A stretch of DNA of 64,000 nt from Vandiemenella viatica (GCA_031002005.1 JARYHS010009186.1:252245199-252309198), one strand, 5' to 3'; shown: positions 31,436-42,705, counted from the first letter of the stretch. The notes: generated by a model from the letters alone, not told the origin. Program-made: numbers and translations.

Positions 31436-31802
31436 TGTTGGGAATCGTATGTGGTCGTTACACATCCCCATAGTGAAAACAGCGAGACCAATGCTGATCA
31501 CAGACATACTAATCAGTGAAGGTTGTAGTTGGTGCAGACACTTAAGAGAAGGGAGTGCAACACGATATCGAGTGGATCAAACAAAACCATTGTCCATATG
31601 GAAGTCACTAAATAGACTTCCAGTGGTAGTTGGTCATTCCAAAGATACTCTTGCTTCATGGGGATACGTGGGAGAACAGCCAGATACAACATGTTCGTGC
31701 GGGGAGAGAGAAACTGTTGTACATCTGTTGTCTTGCCCACAAACCGGAATGAATGTTTCCCAATTTCTCCTTCAATCAGCTGCTGATAAAGCGATCGCAT
31801 GA
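31436..31802 (+). pseudogene. LINE C-terminal zinc-knuckle-like region
   Basis: The frame reads 'LSIWKSLNRLPVVVGHSKDTLASWGYVGEQPDTTCSCGERETVVHLLSCPQTG'. The 'W..LNR...G...K..L..WG......C.CG...T..HLL..CP' pattern is the Cys/His motif at the C-terminus of many non-LTR retrotransposon polyproteins. RT and RNase H parts are absent. The frame is intact for about 120 codons, but no start or upstream domain supports a functional gene. Confidence 0.75.
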
Positions 31803-31839
31803 TGTTATCGACTCGAGGAGAAGTGTAAACACTATCACG

Positions 31840-31952
31840 TCCGACTTTCGAATTCACGTCCTGCCATCAAGATTTAAGTACTACATGGTTTCCCTAAACA
31901 ACTCCGTGCCAATGCTGGGATGGTTCCTTTACAAGACCATAGCCTCCCCGTT
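31840..31952 (+). mobile_element. SINE fragment cut by the scaffold gap
   Basis: 'ttcgaattcacgtcctgccatcaagattt', 'catggtttccc' and 'gctgggatggttcctttacaagaccatagcc' follow the SINE body, with divergence. The remainder is lost in the run of Ns. Confidence 0.7.
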
Positions 31953-32952
31953 NNNNNNNNNNNNNNNNNNNNNNNNNNNNNNNNNNNNNNNNNNNNNNNN
32001 NNNNNNNNNNNNNNNNNNNNNNNNNNNNNNNNNNNNNNNNNNNNNNNNNNNNNNNNNNNNNNNNNNNNNNNNNNNNNNNNNNNNNNNNNNNNNNNNNNNN
32101 NNNNNNNNNNNNNNNNNNNNNNNNNNNNNNNNNNNNNNNNNNNNNNNNNNNNNNNNNNNNNNNNNNNNNNNNNNNNNNNNNNNNNNNNNNNNNNNNNNNN
32201 NNNNNNNNNNNNNNNNNNNNNNNNNNNNNNNNNNNNNNNNNNNNNNNNNNNNNNNNNNNNNNNNNNNNNNNNNNNNNNNNNNNNNNNNNNNNNNNNNNNN
32301 NNNNNNNNNNNNNNNNNNNNNNNNNNNNNNNNNNNNNNNNNNNNNNNNNNNNNNNNNNNNNNNNNNNNNNNNNNNNNNNNNNNNNNNNNNNNNNNNNNNN
32401 NNNNNNNNNNNNNNNNNNNNNNNNNNNNNNNNNNNNNNNNNNNNNNNNNNNNNNNNNNNNNNNNNNNNNNNNNNNNNNNNNNNNNNNNNNNNNNNNNNNN
32501 NNNNNNNNNNNNNNNNNNNNNNNNNNNNNNNNNNNNNNNNNNNNNNNNNNNNNNNNNNNNNNNNNNNNNNNNNNNNNNNNNNNNNNNNNNNNNNNNNNNN
32601 NNNNNNNNNNNNNNNNNNNNNNNNNNNNNNNNNNNNNNNNNNNNNNNNNNNNNNNNNNNNNNNNNNNNNNNNNNNNNNNNNNNNNNNNNNNNNNNNNNNN
32701 NNNNNNNNNNNNNNNNNNNNNNNNNNNNNNNNNNNNNNNNNNNNNNNNNNNNNNNNNNNNNNNNNNNNNNNNNNNNNNNNNNNNNNNNNNNNNNNNNNNN
32801 NNNNNNNNNNNNNNNNNNNNNNNNNNNNNNNNNNNNNNNNNNNNNNNNNNNNNNNNNNNNNNNNNNNNNNNNNNNNNNNNNNNNNNNNNNNNNNNNNNNN
32901 NNNNNNNNNNNNNNNNNNNNNNNNNNNNNNNNNNNNNNNNNNNNNNNNNNNN
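31953..32952. other. Assembly gap of 1,000 N
   Basis: Exactly 1,000 unknown bases, probably a fixed-size scaffold join. Open frames spanning it are artefacts. Confidence 0.99.
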
Positions 32953-33599
32953 CCACCAATACTTTTGAAAATAATTCCCAGTCGTTAAAAAAATGATATT
33001 TTCTGAAAGTGCGAAGTTACGGAGTTAGGAAAAGAAATTTGGGAGAGAAGTATTTTAGTAGAGACGAAAAAGTTCTTTTCTGTTAATTATTTGAAATTGG
33101 AGCGACTTTAGCAAAGCGATATAAAATTTAATTTCCCAGTGGTGCAGTGAGTGCACGGAAGCAAATTATACCGCCTACATGAAAGCGACACTACTAGATA
33201 AAATAAATGATGTATAACTGCCCATTTTTTATGTATAATAATTTTGAATATTTGGTCTTATTTTCTCATTTTTAGGTCAAGTTTACCCATTTTTAAGTTC
33301 ATATTTGCTTGGGTATTTCTCTCTTTTCTTGGTCGTAAAGATCCAAACCCTGGTGATGAAGCAAGAGTGGAGAGCAGACTGCGCCCTTGGCTGCCGAGTG
33401 CGCTATCTCTTCCGGGATCAGTCTCACCCCCTGCATCGATCCTACTTCGGCCGGACTCGTTCCGCTCCGGTAATTGCCGAATACTTGCCGGCCTATTCCT
33501 CCTGCTTACCTGTGGACTATCCCACGGGATAAACACACGCCACCTGGATGGACGACCAAATCCCAGAGCACACTTTCCCGGCATTTCCATCAATACATA
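32953..33599. other. Unassigned sequence with a GC-rich half
   Basis: 33350-33590 is GC-rich ('gcgcccttggctgccgagtgcgc', 'cttcggccggactcg') and has overlapping open frames on both strands with no recognised domain. Its position beside a gap and a foldback makes further interpretation unsafe. Confidence 0.35.
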
Positions 33600-34432
33600 G
33601 ACTGATCAGGAAAAAACATTATGACCACCTCATTATTAGTGTGTTGGTCCATCTTTGGAGCGCAATACAGTGGCGATTTGGCTTGGCCATGGATTCCAAA
33701 AGTCCTTGTTAGGATTCCGGAGTTGTCTGGCACCAGATATCCACGCACAGGTAACGCAATTCCCTTAAATTACGGAAACGATAGTTTGTGGGCGCGGCCT
33801 GGGAACGAGCATCTCGGAAACGGCGAGGCTGGTCGGCTGTTCGCGTGCTACTGAAGTGAGCATCTATGCAGAGTGGTTGAAGGACGGTGAAACCACGACT
33901 GGACGACAAGGTGGTGGACGTCCACGCCACATCACAAAACGTGGAGGTCGCAGGCTTTTCCGAACTGTAAAGCGGGATAGGCGGCGATCTGACAGCAGAA
34001 TACAATGCTGGTGCAGGCACAAGTGTTTCGGAGCACACTCTGCTGTCAGATCTGCCACAGATCGTCGCCTATCCTGCTTTACAGACCTCCACGTTCTGTG
34101 ATCAGGCGTGGACGTCCACCACCTTGTCGCCCAGTCGTGGTTTCACCGTCCTACAACCGCTCTGCATAGATGCTCACTACAGTAGCACGCGAACAGCCGA
34201 CCAGCCTCGCCGTTTCCGAGATGCTCGTTCCCAGGTGCCGCGCCTACAAACCTACCAGCCTGTAATTTAATGGGATTGTGTCACCTATGCGTAGACATCT
34301 GGTGCCAGACAACTCCGGAAACCTAACAAGGACTTTTCGAATCCAAGCCATGCCGAATCGCTACTTTATTGCGCTCCAAAGGTGGACCAACACGCTAATA
34401 AGCAGGTGGTTGTAATATTTGGCTGACCAGTG
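33600..34432. mobile_element. Giant foldback element derived from a Tc1-like transposon
   Basis: Two arms of about 400 bases (33600-33999 and 34039-34432) are reverse complements around a loop of about 39 bases. The ends pair 'actgatcagg' with 'ggctgaccagt', and TA occurs on both sides (33598-33599, 34433-34434). The left arm reads 'LGTSISETARLVGCSRATEV', 'SIYAEWLKDGETTTGRQGGGRPRHITKRGGRRL' in two frames, the DNA-binding region of a Tc1-like transposase; the right arm repeats it in reverse. It has no catalytic domain. The right arm carries an extra 'agatctgccac'. It was probably formed by an inverted duplication of one transposon end. Confidence 0.9.
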
Positions 34433-35014
34433 TATTGTTTGATGTAATCTGAAATGTTCCAATATTTCATAATCGCTGCAAATAAACTTTTTAGGTCAAA
34501 TAATTGATGATTGTCAGTAGTCTACTGGCGATAAAATGAAAAATTATTTTGTACTCGTCAAGGCACCCGTACAAGTTTCTTAAGCTACAATTTATTGCTC
34601 TAGTGTGTACATAAACCGTTGATACGCTTAATAAATAGATACGAAGAATAAAACGTCACCATTTCTTTTTTTTATGTATATAAAATGAACAATTTGTGTA
34701 AATTTCATGATATTAGAAAGAGTTTGCTTAAGAGGTTCAGATATAATACAAGTAATTTATTTGAAAGGGTCTTTGGTGTCGTTTTCTAGTTCCTCAATCT
34801 GCTTTATAGTGTAGTTACTCGCAGGAGTACTTTTTAATTAACTGCTTTTCTGCTGTACACTCTTTTATTTGCATGAGCTAAATTGTTCATTACGTATCTC
34901 AGTAACTTATTCGGGCCCCGTTTCCCTTACCGCCAAATCTAAATTTTCCCTGTACCTTATGCTATAAATTAAGAGCTGTTTTTTGTTGGTTATGGCAGTT
35001 TCTTCCTCTTCCGC
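34433..35014. other. Unassigned AT-rich sequence
   Basis: No element or gene recognised. Confidence 0.4.
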
Positions 35015-35025
35015 ATTCATAATAC

Positions 35026-35252
35026 CGAGCGTGGTGGTGTAACGGATAGCGTTCTGGCCTCGCATTCGGGAGGACGGCGGTTCGAATCCCCGTCCGGGCA
35101 TCCAGATTTGGGTTTTCCATGGTTTCCCCAAATCACTCCAGGTGAATGCCGGGATGCTTCCTTCAAAAGGCCATGGCCGAATTCCTTCCCATTCCTTGTC
35201 CCCATCCTTTCCCGTCTCTAAAGACCGCGTTGTTAAAAAGGGACGTTAAACT

Positions 35253-35286
<34 letters not shown>
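35026..35286 (+). mobile_element. Young full-length SINE (family 1)
   Basis: This is the best-preserved copy. Box A lies in 'gtggtgtaacggatagcg', box B is 'ggttcgaatcc', then comes the full body, the tail 'ctctaaagaccgcgttg' and 29 terminal A residues (35258-35286). Perfect 11-bp duplications gcattcataat lie at 35015-35025 and 35287-35297. It could serve as a reference for the family. Confidence 0.97.
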
Positions 35287-35287
<1 letters not shown>

Positions 35288-35339
35288 CATTCATAATGTT
35301 TCCCTGGTGTCCATTCACGTCTGACAGCCAGTGTATGTC

Positions 35340-35535
35340 TTAACACACCCACCACCTTCTTCTCTCTTGTCCTGCTTTCTAATGTCTCGAAACCTAGCCC
35401 CTTTAACCATATCAGTTACTGATTGTGTTGTGCAGCAATTTCGAGAAACAATTCTAACTGCCCCCACCATTTTTCAACTCCCGAATGCTAAGCCTGATAC
35501 CTGTAATGTGCGTCCCACACCAACCCGCCATTTCT
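35340..35535 (-). mobile_element. LINE-A copy 7, strongly eroded fragment
   Basis: 'cctttaaccatatcagttactgattg...aatttcgagaaacaattctaactg' parallels 'cctttatcatatcagttactgactg...atttccacaaacaaatctagctg' of copy 9, and 'aatgtgcgtcccacacc' parallels 'aatgagggtcccaaactac'. Assignment rests on this alignment by eye. Confidence 0.6.
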
Positions 35536-35564
35536 GACAAGAATATCACATATATTATCATGTG

Positions 35565-36660
35565 AAACACAGCTGGCCCTATTTACACACGACGTAATGA
35601 AAGTTATCGATGCAGGTTCACAAGTAGATGCATTTTTTTTTAGATTTCCAGAAAGCCTTTGACTCTGTACCACACAACTGACTTTTAGCGAAGCTTCAAG
35701 CGTACGGTATATCGGATCAGCTTCGTGAATGGATATAGGATTTTCTAACTGGTCGGTCGCAGTATGTCGTCGTTGAAGGAGAAAGTTCTTCTAATCTGGA
35801 TGTTACATCCGGTGTTACCTCAAGGAAGTGTAATAGGACCACTTCTTTTCTTAATTTTTATAAACGATCTCGGAGACAAATTGAAAAGCCTTTTTAGATT
35901 GTTTGCTGATGATGCGGTTATTTATAGGGAAGTAAGAAATTTGGCCGATTGCTTAGAAATTCAGCGCGATCTGGATGTTATTTTGGCTTGGTGCGCTGAG
36001 TGGCAACTTATTCTAAATTGTAAAAAGTGCAAGACAATGAGCATAACTAACAGAAAGAATCCAATTGTTCAGAAATACGAGTTAAACAATACAGTTATTG
36101 ATATGGTCGATTCTATGAAATATTTGGGAGTAACAGTACAAAGGAAGATGAAATGGAACATACACATTAATTCTTTAGTAGGTAGAGCAAATTCTACGCT
36201 GCGATTCATAGGTCGAATCTTGAAAAATTGTAATGAACAAACGAAGCAGATAGCGTACAAATCTTGATCGAAAGTATAGAGAAAGTACAGAGAAGAGCCG
36301 CTCGATTCGTGACAGCTTGCTACAGTCCTTATTAAAGCGTCACAGAACTGATTAGTAGACAAGGTTATGAGTCTCTGGTAGATAGACGACACACGTTTCG
36401 TTTAAACTTATTAGTAAAAATGCGTACTCCCTCTTTCACTTTTGAGTGTAGTGAAATACTTCTTTCACCAACCTATTTGTGTCGGAGGAACAGGAAAGAT
36501 AAAATTAGAGAAATAAGGTGCCGGACTGATTCTTATATGAATTCTTTTTTCCTTTGTACCATTAGGGATTGGAATGCACAGCAAAGAGATTAGCTTTGGT
36601 GCTGAGCACCCTCTGCCACCCACAATTTTGTGAATTGCAGAGTATATATGTAGATGTATA
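35565..36660 (+). pseudogene. CR1/jockey-like LINE reverse transcriptase (LINE-B) with 3' end
   Basis: Starts in 'LALFTHDVMKVIDAGSQVDA' followed by 'DFQKAFDSVPHN', the first catalytic block, with a small shift at a T-run near 35630. 35764-36267 encodes 'LPQGSVIGPLLFLIFINDLGDKL', the catalytic 'LFRLFADDAVIY', 'WQLILNCKKCKTMSI' and 'MKYLGVTVQRKMKWNIHI'. A deletion after 'EQTKQIAYKS' removes part of the next block; the C-terminus 'EKVQRRAARFVTA' and 'RDWNAQQR' remains in other frames. The end 'gaattgcagagtatatatgtagatgta' is a characteristic short tandem tail. Frame breaks make it inactive. Confidence 0.9.
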
Positions 36661-36897
36661 TTCCGGTCCCTAAGACCTCGACGTTGACGTGTAAGGAAAA
36701 AAAATGTTGTGAAGCATTGAACATTAGAGAAGTATCGGGTAATATGGAATACCATTTATGTTTTGTTGTACAAAACAGTACTGAAAATAATTTAAAACCA
36801 ATACAACCTTCTACTACCTGTGATAATATTTATGTAATAAAAAGCTGTCAAAACAGATTTTTTAATTTGTAAAATATAGTTTAAAATATGTCTTTTA
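36661..36897. other. SINE-tail-like fragment and unassigned sequence
   Basis: 36663-36702 ('ggtccctaagacctcgacgttgacgtgtaagg' plus A-run) resembles the SINE 3' tail alone. The remainder is AT-rich with the word 'cgggtaatatggaata', which recurs in the next element. Confidence 0.4.
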
Positions 36898-37629
36898 GAG
36901 GGTAATATGGAATAGGCGGGTAAGATGGAGTAGAAGGTTTCAAAGAACGTAAACTATCTGGAATTGAGAAAAACGGATTTAATGATACTTTTTAGTCAAC
37001 ATCATCATCATCTTTGTCGGATTCAATATCTTTGGCTTCTTTCTTTTTCGGCTATTCTTAAAACAAAACATTATTAATGAATTAATTCACAAATATTTAC
37101 TTTCTCAATTGTGATTTTATTATTTTCAATCAATATTAACAAAAATCGTATTACCCACACTTATATGTTATTAAAAACGTATTTCAACTCAGTAATTATT
37201 TTTCATGTTGTATGAAATATGTCAGGTTTTGTGGAATACTAAGTATCTCATATTACCCGAATCGCCATCTTGGACAAAATAGGCTTGATGATATTACAAA
37301 ACAAAAAATGCCAGCCAGAAAAGAGTACTGTACAACAAATCATTAACTCCTTTAGTACACATTATACTAAGACTAGCGATCAACAAAATAAACCTAAAAG
37401 TTTATATATATTTTAGAAAACATATCTGTAAAAACTCTAAAAAGTGGAAAAACAAACTTTGTTGGACAGCAAACACAGTTCAGTTCCCAAATGACCGACC
37501 TTCATTACAAAGCTTCATAGGGGTTTTGAGCAGCAGTAGTTGGTACTTCCACTATACATTAGCATTCAGCAGAGGAGAAACCTCGGTATTCAATATTACC
37601 CGACTATTCCATATTACCCGATTCCCCTC
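36898..37629. mobile_element. Putative non-autonomous DNA transposon with gggtaatatgga repeats
   Basis: The left end 'ta|gagggtaatatggaatagg' and right end 'ttccatattacccgattcccctc|ta' are inverted repeats, bracketed by TA. The word gggtaatatgga or its complement recurs inside and just outside. No transposase is seen. Copies of the right end ('gccgattcccctcta') also occur at 40120-40134. Superfamily unassigned. Confidence 0.55.
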
Positions 37630-38117
37630 TATAAATATTTTTTACGTCATGTAATATATATTTATTTGTTTTGCCTTTGTGCAATTGGCAGCGAGTTTCA
37701 TCTTCCGTTAGGCCCAGAGGTCCTTCATTTGTTTCGAGTGCGCCTCTTTGCGCTCTTGTGTCCGTGAGATAGTATTATATAGAGGAAAACATTGCACAAC
37801 AGGGTACCGGGGCTGAATGAAGTTCGACGTTTTTCCATGTCAAGGAGGTATCTCCAACGAGGGACAAAATGTATAACTAGACCAATCTATTGCCGCTCAA
37901 CTTCGGCAGCCATGCCAGTCTAGTTTTCTCGAGCATTAGTGTGAGAAGTGTCCGCTGTGTGATTTTCTTTTCCTGTATTGCAACTTCTCATGATTTTGTA
38001 ACCACGGTACCTGTTTACATTGCAAATATAATTAGTACAAGCTGAACTACGTTTAATTGTCGTTAGTTTCGTGTAGTTAAAGTTTGTTTATGTATCCTTA
38101 CCTTCTTAACCTGAATC
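37630..38117. other. Unassigned sequence
   Basis: Nothing firm. 'tatagaggaaaacattgcacaacaggg' at about 37780 resembles the start of a TIR for the following element, but this is weak. Confidence 0.3.
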
Positions 38118-38540
38118 GTGTCGCTGGGGCGGAAAGGGGAAGTACTCCATTTTGCGCAACTATTGGGATGCTCTTGCATGACGACTGACAATAGGGCCTC
38201 TTCATTTTATGTTTCACCTGATATTCTAATGCCTATTCCAAAAGTGAAAGAAAACCCAAAAAAAGGACCTATTGGAAAAGGGGGAAGACTGCTCGCTGTA
38301 TTCACAAATTTCCCATTAAAAAAAAAGTTGGAAGCGGCTATTAAGGAAAAAGAGTAAAAGAACGTTGCCAAAGGAAAAAAAAGCAAGGGTAAAACTGTTT
38401 ACGAAAGAGAATAAAATTAACGATGGAAAAAAGAAACGAAAGTGCGTGAACAAAAATGGAAAAAAAGATGCTGAAGAGAGAACCGGAAACTAACGTGAGT
38501 GGTTCTGAGGATTATTTTGACTGTGAATGTTTATATTAGG
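38118..38540 (+). pseudogene. Possible C-terminus of a pogo/jerky-type transposase
   Basis: 38118-38357 encodes 'FYVSPDILMPIPKVKENPKKGPIGKGGRLLAVFTNFPLKKKLEAAIKEKE'. The pattern 'SP..L.P.PK...........G.....T..P.K...E' resembles the C-terminal tail after the DDE domain in pogo/Tigger-like transposases. In later frames a Lys-rich stretch and 'SGSEDYFDCECLY' follow. No catalytic residue is included, so the assignment is tentative. A LINE-A copy interrupts the region directly downstream. Confidence 0.4.
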
Positions 38541-38552
38541 GTGAATTTTACA

Positions 38553-39365
38553 CAAACTTAATTTAATTTAATTGCAATGGAGCACAGGCTCCGGTGCAAC
38601 TTCCCTACACACCCATCTTCCCCCTATCCTGCACCCACCTACATTTGCCCTCTACAAATTTTATCTTTAAATTCTTTCAAAGTTTTCGGTAAATTATTCA
38701 TCATTTCTGTTAGTAATTCATTCCAATCCCTGACACCCTTACCTAAAAAAGAGAATCTTCCTAAACCCTTGTGCCTGAAATCGAGTGCCAGTTTGTGGTC
38801 ATGGTCATCTTTTCCCTTCCATGCACTACTTTTCATACCTATTGCAATATCTTTCCATGCCTCATCGCCAGTATATGCCCTGTACACTCCCATGACCCTC
38901 CTCATCCTCCTCCTGTCTTGCAATGAATCCCATTCTAGCTCCTTTATCATATCCGTCTCTGATTGCATTCTGCAATAATTTCCAGAAACAAATCTAGCAC
39001 CCCTTCTTTGCACCCTCTCCAACTACTGTATTTGATACGTAAAATGAGGGTTCCATACTGCACTACCATATTCGAGCAATGGTCTCACCAAAGTTTTGTA
39101 ACCCAGTTCCTTTACTTCTCCCGTACATCCCCTCATCACCTTCTCCAACAAGTGCAGAACTTTCAAACCTTTTCCTACCACCTGTCCAATGTGCCCAGCC
39201 CAGTTAAGCTTGTTATCAAAAGTAATGCCAAGATATTTACATTTCAAGTCTTCAGCAAGCAACTCTTTCTCCACCTTATATTGATAATTAACGTTTTGTT
39301 TTTTATTTGTGTATCTAATAAGCTGACTCTTCTTTGCATTTATCTTCATCCCATGTTTGAAGTTT
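38553..39365 (-). mobile_element. LINE-A copy 8, best-preserved C-terminal half
   Basis: Two abutting frames (39481-39023 and 39022-38639) are separated by one TAG stop. They encode 'GMKINAKKSQLIRYTNK', 'KYLGITFDNKLNWAGHIGQVVGKGLKVLHLLEKVMRGCTGEVKELGYKTLVRPLLEYGSAVWNPHF', then 'MERVQRRGARFVSGNY', 'DRRRMRRVMGVYRAYTGDEAWKDIAIGMKSSAWKGKDDHDHKLALDFRHKGLGRFSFLGKGVRDWNELL' and 'KDKICRGQM'. The 3' UTR and (aattt)n tail lie at 38553-38638. It is 5' truncated before the catalytic box. The single stop makes this a young copy. Confidence 0.93.
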
Positions 39366-39576
39366 TTGACACTGTAAAAAATGGGTGCACCATTACTGTG
39401 CGGCAATAAATAGCAAATGTGATGAGACTGTCCAATAGGCTTAAGAAGAGGACGCATGCAATGAAAACTGCAGTTAAACATTTCTAGTATCTTAAAACTA
39501 AATAAATATAGAGAAAAGTTATTTTTGTTTTAATTTCTACTAGTTTAGTATGTTTTTATAATTATTTGTCCTTACC

Positions 39577-39821
39577 TTATTTTTTTTACTTATGGCTTTA
39601 CGCCTCGTCGACGTCGTGGTCATTAGAGGCGGGATGTGACTGGGGACAAGGAACGGGAAGGAATTCGGGCATGGCCCTTTTGAAGGAAGCATCCCGGCAT
39701 TCGCCTGGAGTGATTTGGGGAAACCATGGAAAACCCAAATCTGGATACTCGGACGGGGATTCGAACCCGCGTCCTCCCGAATGCGAGGCCAGAGCGTTAA
39801 CCGCTCACCCACCGAGCTCGG
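39577..39821 (-). mobile_element. SINE (family 1), full length
   Basis: Box B, body and tail are all intact on the minus strand. Target duplications tttgtccttacc (39565-39576) and tttgtctttacc (39822-39833) match at 11 of 12 positions. Confidence 0.95.
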
Positions 39822-39833
39822 TTTGTCTTTACC

Positions 39834-41528
39834 AACCCGTTCTGTCCCATGCCGAGGACATAACCGGGTAAATGACATAACTCTCCGTTTTTGAAAAAAA
39901 AAAAAATTTGTTGTTTTATTTTCTTCTTTTATTTTTGTAATTATTACATTATAATAATACTTTCATAGAAAAATTTGCAGCTCTCTTAATAAACCCTATT
40001 GTATTTTAAAACATGTTTTCAATTTGCTACCCCGTTCTACCCCCGGTATATATAAAAATTTCTGGAAACACAATTTTTCGAAAGAGTTGTTCTATAAAAA
40101 AATTTGTGTTGGCAACTAGCCGATTCCCCTCTAGATGACACCGTCATGAGTGTAACCGATAGTAAATAAAGGTTTAAATTCAGAAGTACTTCCTCACGTT
40201 AAAATAGAAGTATTTCCTTTGATTCTGTTACATATTCTGCTTGAACCGGTAGTAATTGATATTTCGGCCTCAATTGCAAGCACCACGTCTGAGCTTAAAC
40301 GTAATTCTCTCCTAATTCTCTGTATTTTCAGTGTATTCACCATTCACATACTTTAAAAATGTATTTAGTTGATTCAGTCATGCAGCCAACGCAGTAGTGT
40401 TTGATTCACATTTCCACATTCATTCAAAGCGTGTTTGTTTCTGCAAAAGCGGGGGACGACAGGAGACGAACAATTCGCTCAAATAAAACCACACATGGCA
40501 GATATGGGACTCGAACCGGCGACTGTCAGTACGTGAAGCCACTAAGTTACCGGAACCAGCATTTGAATATTCAGAACGGTGTGGTAACAATTATTAGGAA
40601 TTGAGACAGGGTTTTCATATTTTTACTTGACTAAAACCTCTCTCTATGTCCACACGATTTATTTTCAGCTCTGTTGGTGCTTAGCTATCCCCAGATTGTG
40701 GAGAGTATTACTTCTTTTTTACTTAATTCAGTTTCTAGAGATTAAGTTGTAATTGGCTGTCTGGTCCGTAGCGAGCTGACATCTCATTTCCCGGGTCTCT
40801 TCAGCCTCATTCAGATCTCAATTACCTTTGCAGACATCGTTGTCTCTGATATCTCCCTTTCTTCCTGCCTACTTTTCTGTGTGTCCTGTTATCACAGGAT
40901 TTATTTCCTCTAAACCTATTTAGTAACAATCGTTCAAAGGATTAGTTTCTGATTCATTTGACCTGAATTTAAATTTTATATCACATAAAATTGTTACCAA
41001 ATGTATTAGCCTCAATCGCTATTTCAGAAAAGTGGTATGCAAAAAGTTGGAAACTTTAATTATTTTGAAAAGGATAAACTGTAATAACCACCCATCTGAG
41101 TAAACGAAATGACACACATTGTTTTGTTGGTATTGATTTCTCTTTACCCCAGCACATGTGTGTCTACTTGTGGGACGGAATTAAAGACGAATGTTTTATC
41201 TGTTTGCTTTCAATTTATTTTCAGTTAGTAAAGATAATTTCTTGGGAAAATGAGGATTTGTGGTTTATAGAAGATATAAAATTGGGATTTTGGATTATTT
41301 TTCTGGCTACCCGAACGACTATAATTAAAGCCAAAATGTGAACCAGAAATCTAGTAGCGCTCACAGAGAAAAAGGGGAAAGGCGAATGCATAATATATCT
41401 GGTAAGTGATTCAGAAATCTCATAAAAAAATATCAGCGACTATTTGAGTATAAATGACACAATACGAGATTACTTTAGAAGATTTCAGCAAATGTCGACT
41501 AATCCTGCAGTATAACTAAAAACCAATA
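39834..41528. other. Intergenic sequence with weak repeat traces
   Basis: 40010-40134 has 'ctaccccgttctacccccgg' and ends 'gccgattcccctcta', like the right end of the element at 36898-37629. A tRNA-like segment lies at 40488-40570. The rest is AT-rich with no gene recognised. Confidence 0.4.
40488..40570 (-). repeat. tRNA-derived segment with boxes A and B
   Basis: On the minus strand 'taacttagtgg' (box A, 40549-40539) and 'ggttcgagtcc' (box B, 40517-40507) have tRNA-like spacing. The flanks do not form an acceptor stem, so it is probably a SINE head of another family rather than a tRNA gene. Confidence 0.55.
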
Positions 41529-41536
41529 ACACAGCT

Positions 41537-41539
<3 letters not shown>

Positions 41540-41611
<72 letters not shown>

Positions 41612-41868
41612 TTTCATTCCTCCCAGCAGAAGGCTGGGAGGCGGGCTGCTGGAGAGTCATAGGGGACTCTTTTCAGCCAATCTACTACTACGGGGAGGGA
41701 AGGGGGATGGAAGGTCGGCCGTGGCCTTGAAGGGAACCATCCCAGCATTCGCCTAAGTGTCTGAGGAAAACCACGGAAAACCTCAGACAGGATGGCCGAA
41801 CCGAGTTTAACCCCGGTCCTCCCGAATGATAGGTAGGATGCCAATATTGGCCTCCTCCCATCTCGGTG
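41540..41868 (-). mobile_element. SINE family 2 with a 69-base A-tail
   Basis: Its T-run (41540-41608, complement of the A-tail) is the longest homopolymer in the window. The body 'ggccgtggccttgaagggaaccatcccagcattcgcctaagtgtctgagg' is related to but distinct from family 1 (it has 'ttttccgtggttttcctcagac'). Perfect 11-bp duplications acacagctaaa are at 41529-41539 and 41869-41879. Box B is eroded to 'ggttaaactcgg'. A very recent insertion. Confidence 0.92.
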
Positions 41869-41967
41869 ACACAGCTAAACAATTTCGGTAAGATTTATAG
41901 AAACGTGTTTGGTTTAACACTGCGAGAAACAATTTTCTTGTGCAATTACAAGATTATTACGTTATTA

Positions 41968-42705
41968 TTAATTTAATTGCGACGGAGCTAAGGATCCGTT
42001 GGCAAGTCCACCAATCATCTAATTACCCGTATATATATATATATATATTACCCGTATATATATATATATATATAAAATATTCTTTTATAATTGAGATTTT
42101 TTATTTCTCCCCTATTTACTTTTCCGATTTATAAATTTTGATTCTAAATTCTTTAAGCGTTTTTGGCAATTTATTCATCACTTCACTGGGTAATTTGTTC
42201 CAATCCCTGACATCCTTATCAACAAAAGAAAATTTCCCCACTCCCTTATGTATGAAATCGAGCGCAAGCTTGTGGTCATGGTCGCCTTTTCCCTTCCGTG
42301 CACTATTCCTAATTCTCTGGCCAATATCCCTGCAATCCCCATCACCAACATATGCCCTGTACATTCCCAGCACTCTCTTCACCCTCCTCCTTTCTTCCAA
42401 TTACTCCAAATCCAGCTCCTTTATCATATCAGTTACTGACTGGGCCCTGTGATTATTTCCACAAACAAATCTAGCTGCTCTTCTTTGCACATCTTCCAAC
42501 TCCTGTATTTGATAACCAAAATGAGGGTCCCAAACTACACCACCAAATTCAACCACTGGTCTGACCAAAGTTTTGTAACCTAGTTCCATAACTTGTCTGG
42601 TACATCCTCTTATCACCCTCTCCAGTAAATAAAGGATTTTGTAACCTTTTCATACCACCTGCCCAATGTGCTCTGCCTAATTGAGTTTGTTATCAAACGA
42701 AACGG
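41968..42705 (-). mobile_element. LINE-A copy 9, C-terminal half
   Basis: Frames 42616-42401 and 42400-42116 give 'MIRGCTRQVMELGYKTLVRPVVEFGGVVWDPHFGYQIQELEDVQRRAARFVCGN' and 'RRRVKRVLGMYRAYVGDGDCRDIGQRIRNSARKGKGDHDHKLALDF...GKFSFVDKDVRDWNKLPSEVMNKLPKTLKEF'. The 3' UTR contains two (TA)n blocks, each preceded by attacccg (42022-42075), a local duplication. The family terminus 'agctccgtcgcaattaaatt' is at the left end. One stop separates the frames. Confidence 0.92.

Noticed and set aside
31753..32996. Very long open frames across the middle of the window
   Set aside because: They are made of the 1,000-N gap and carry no sequence information.
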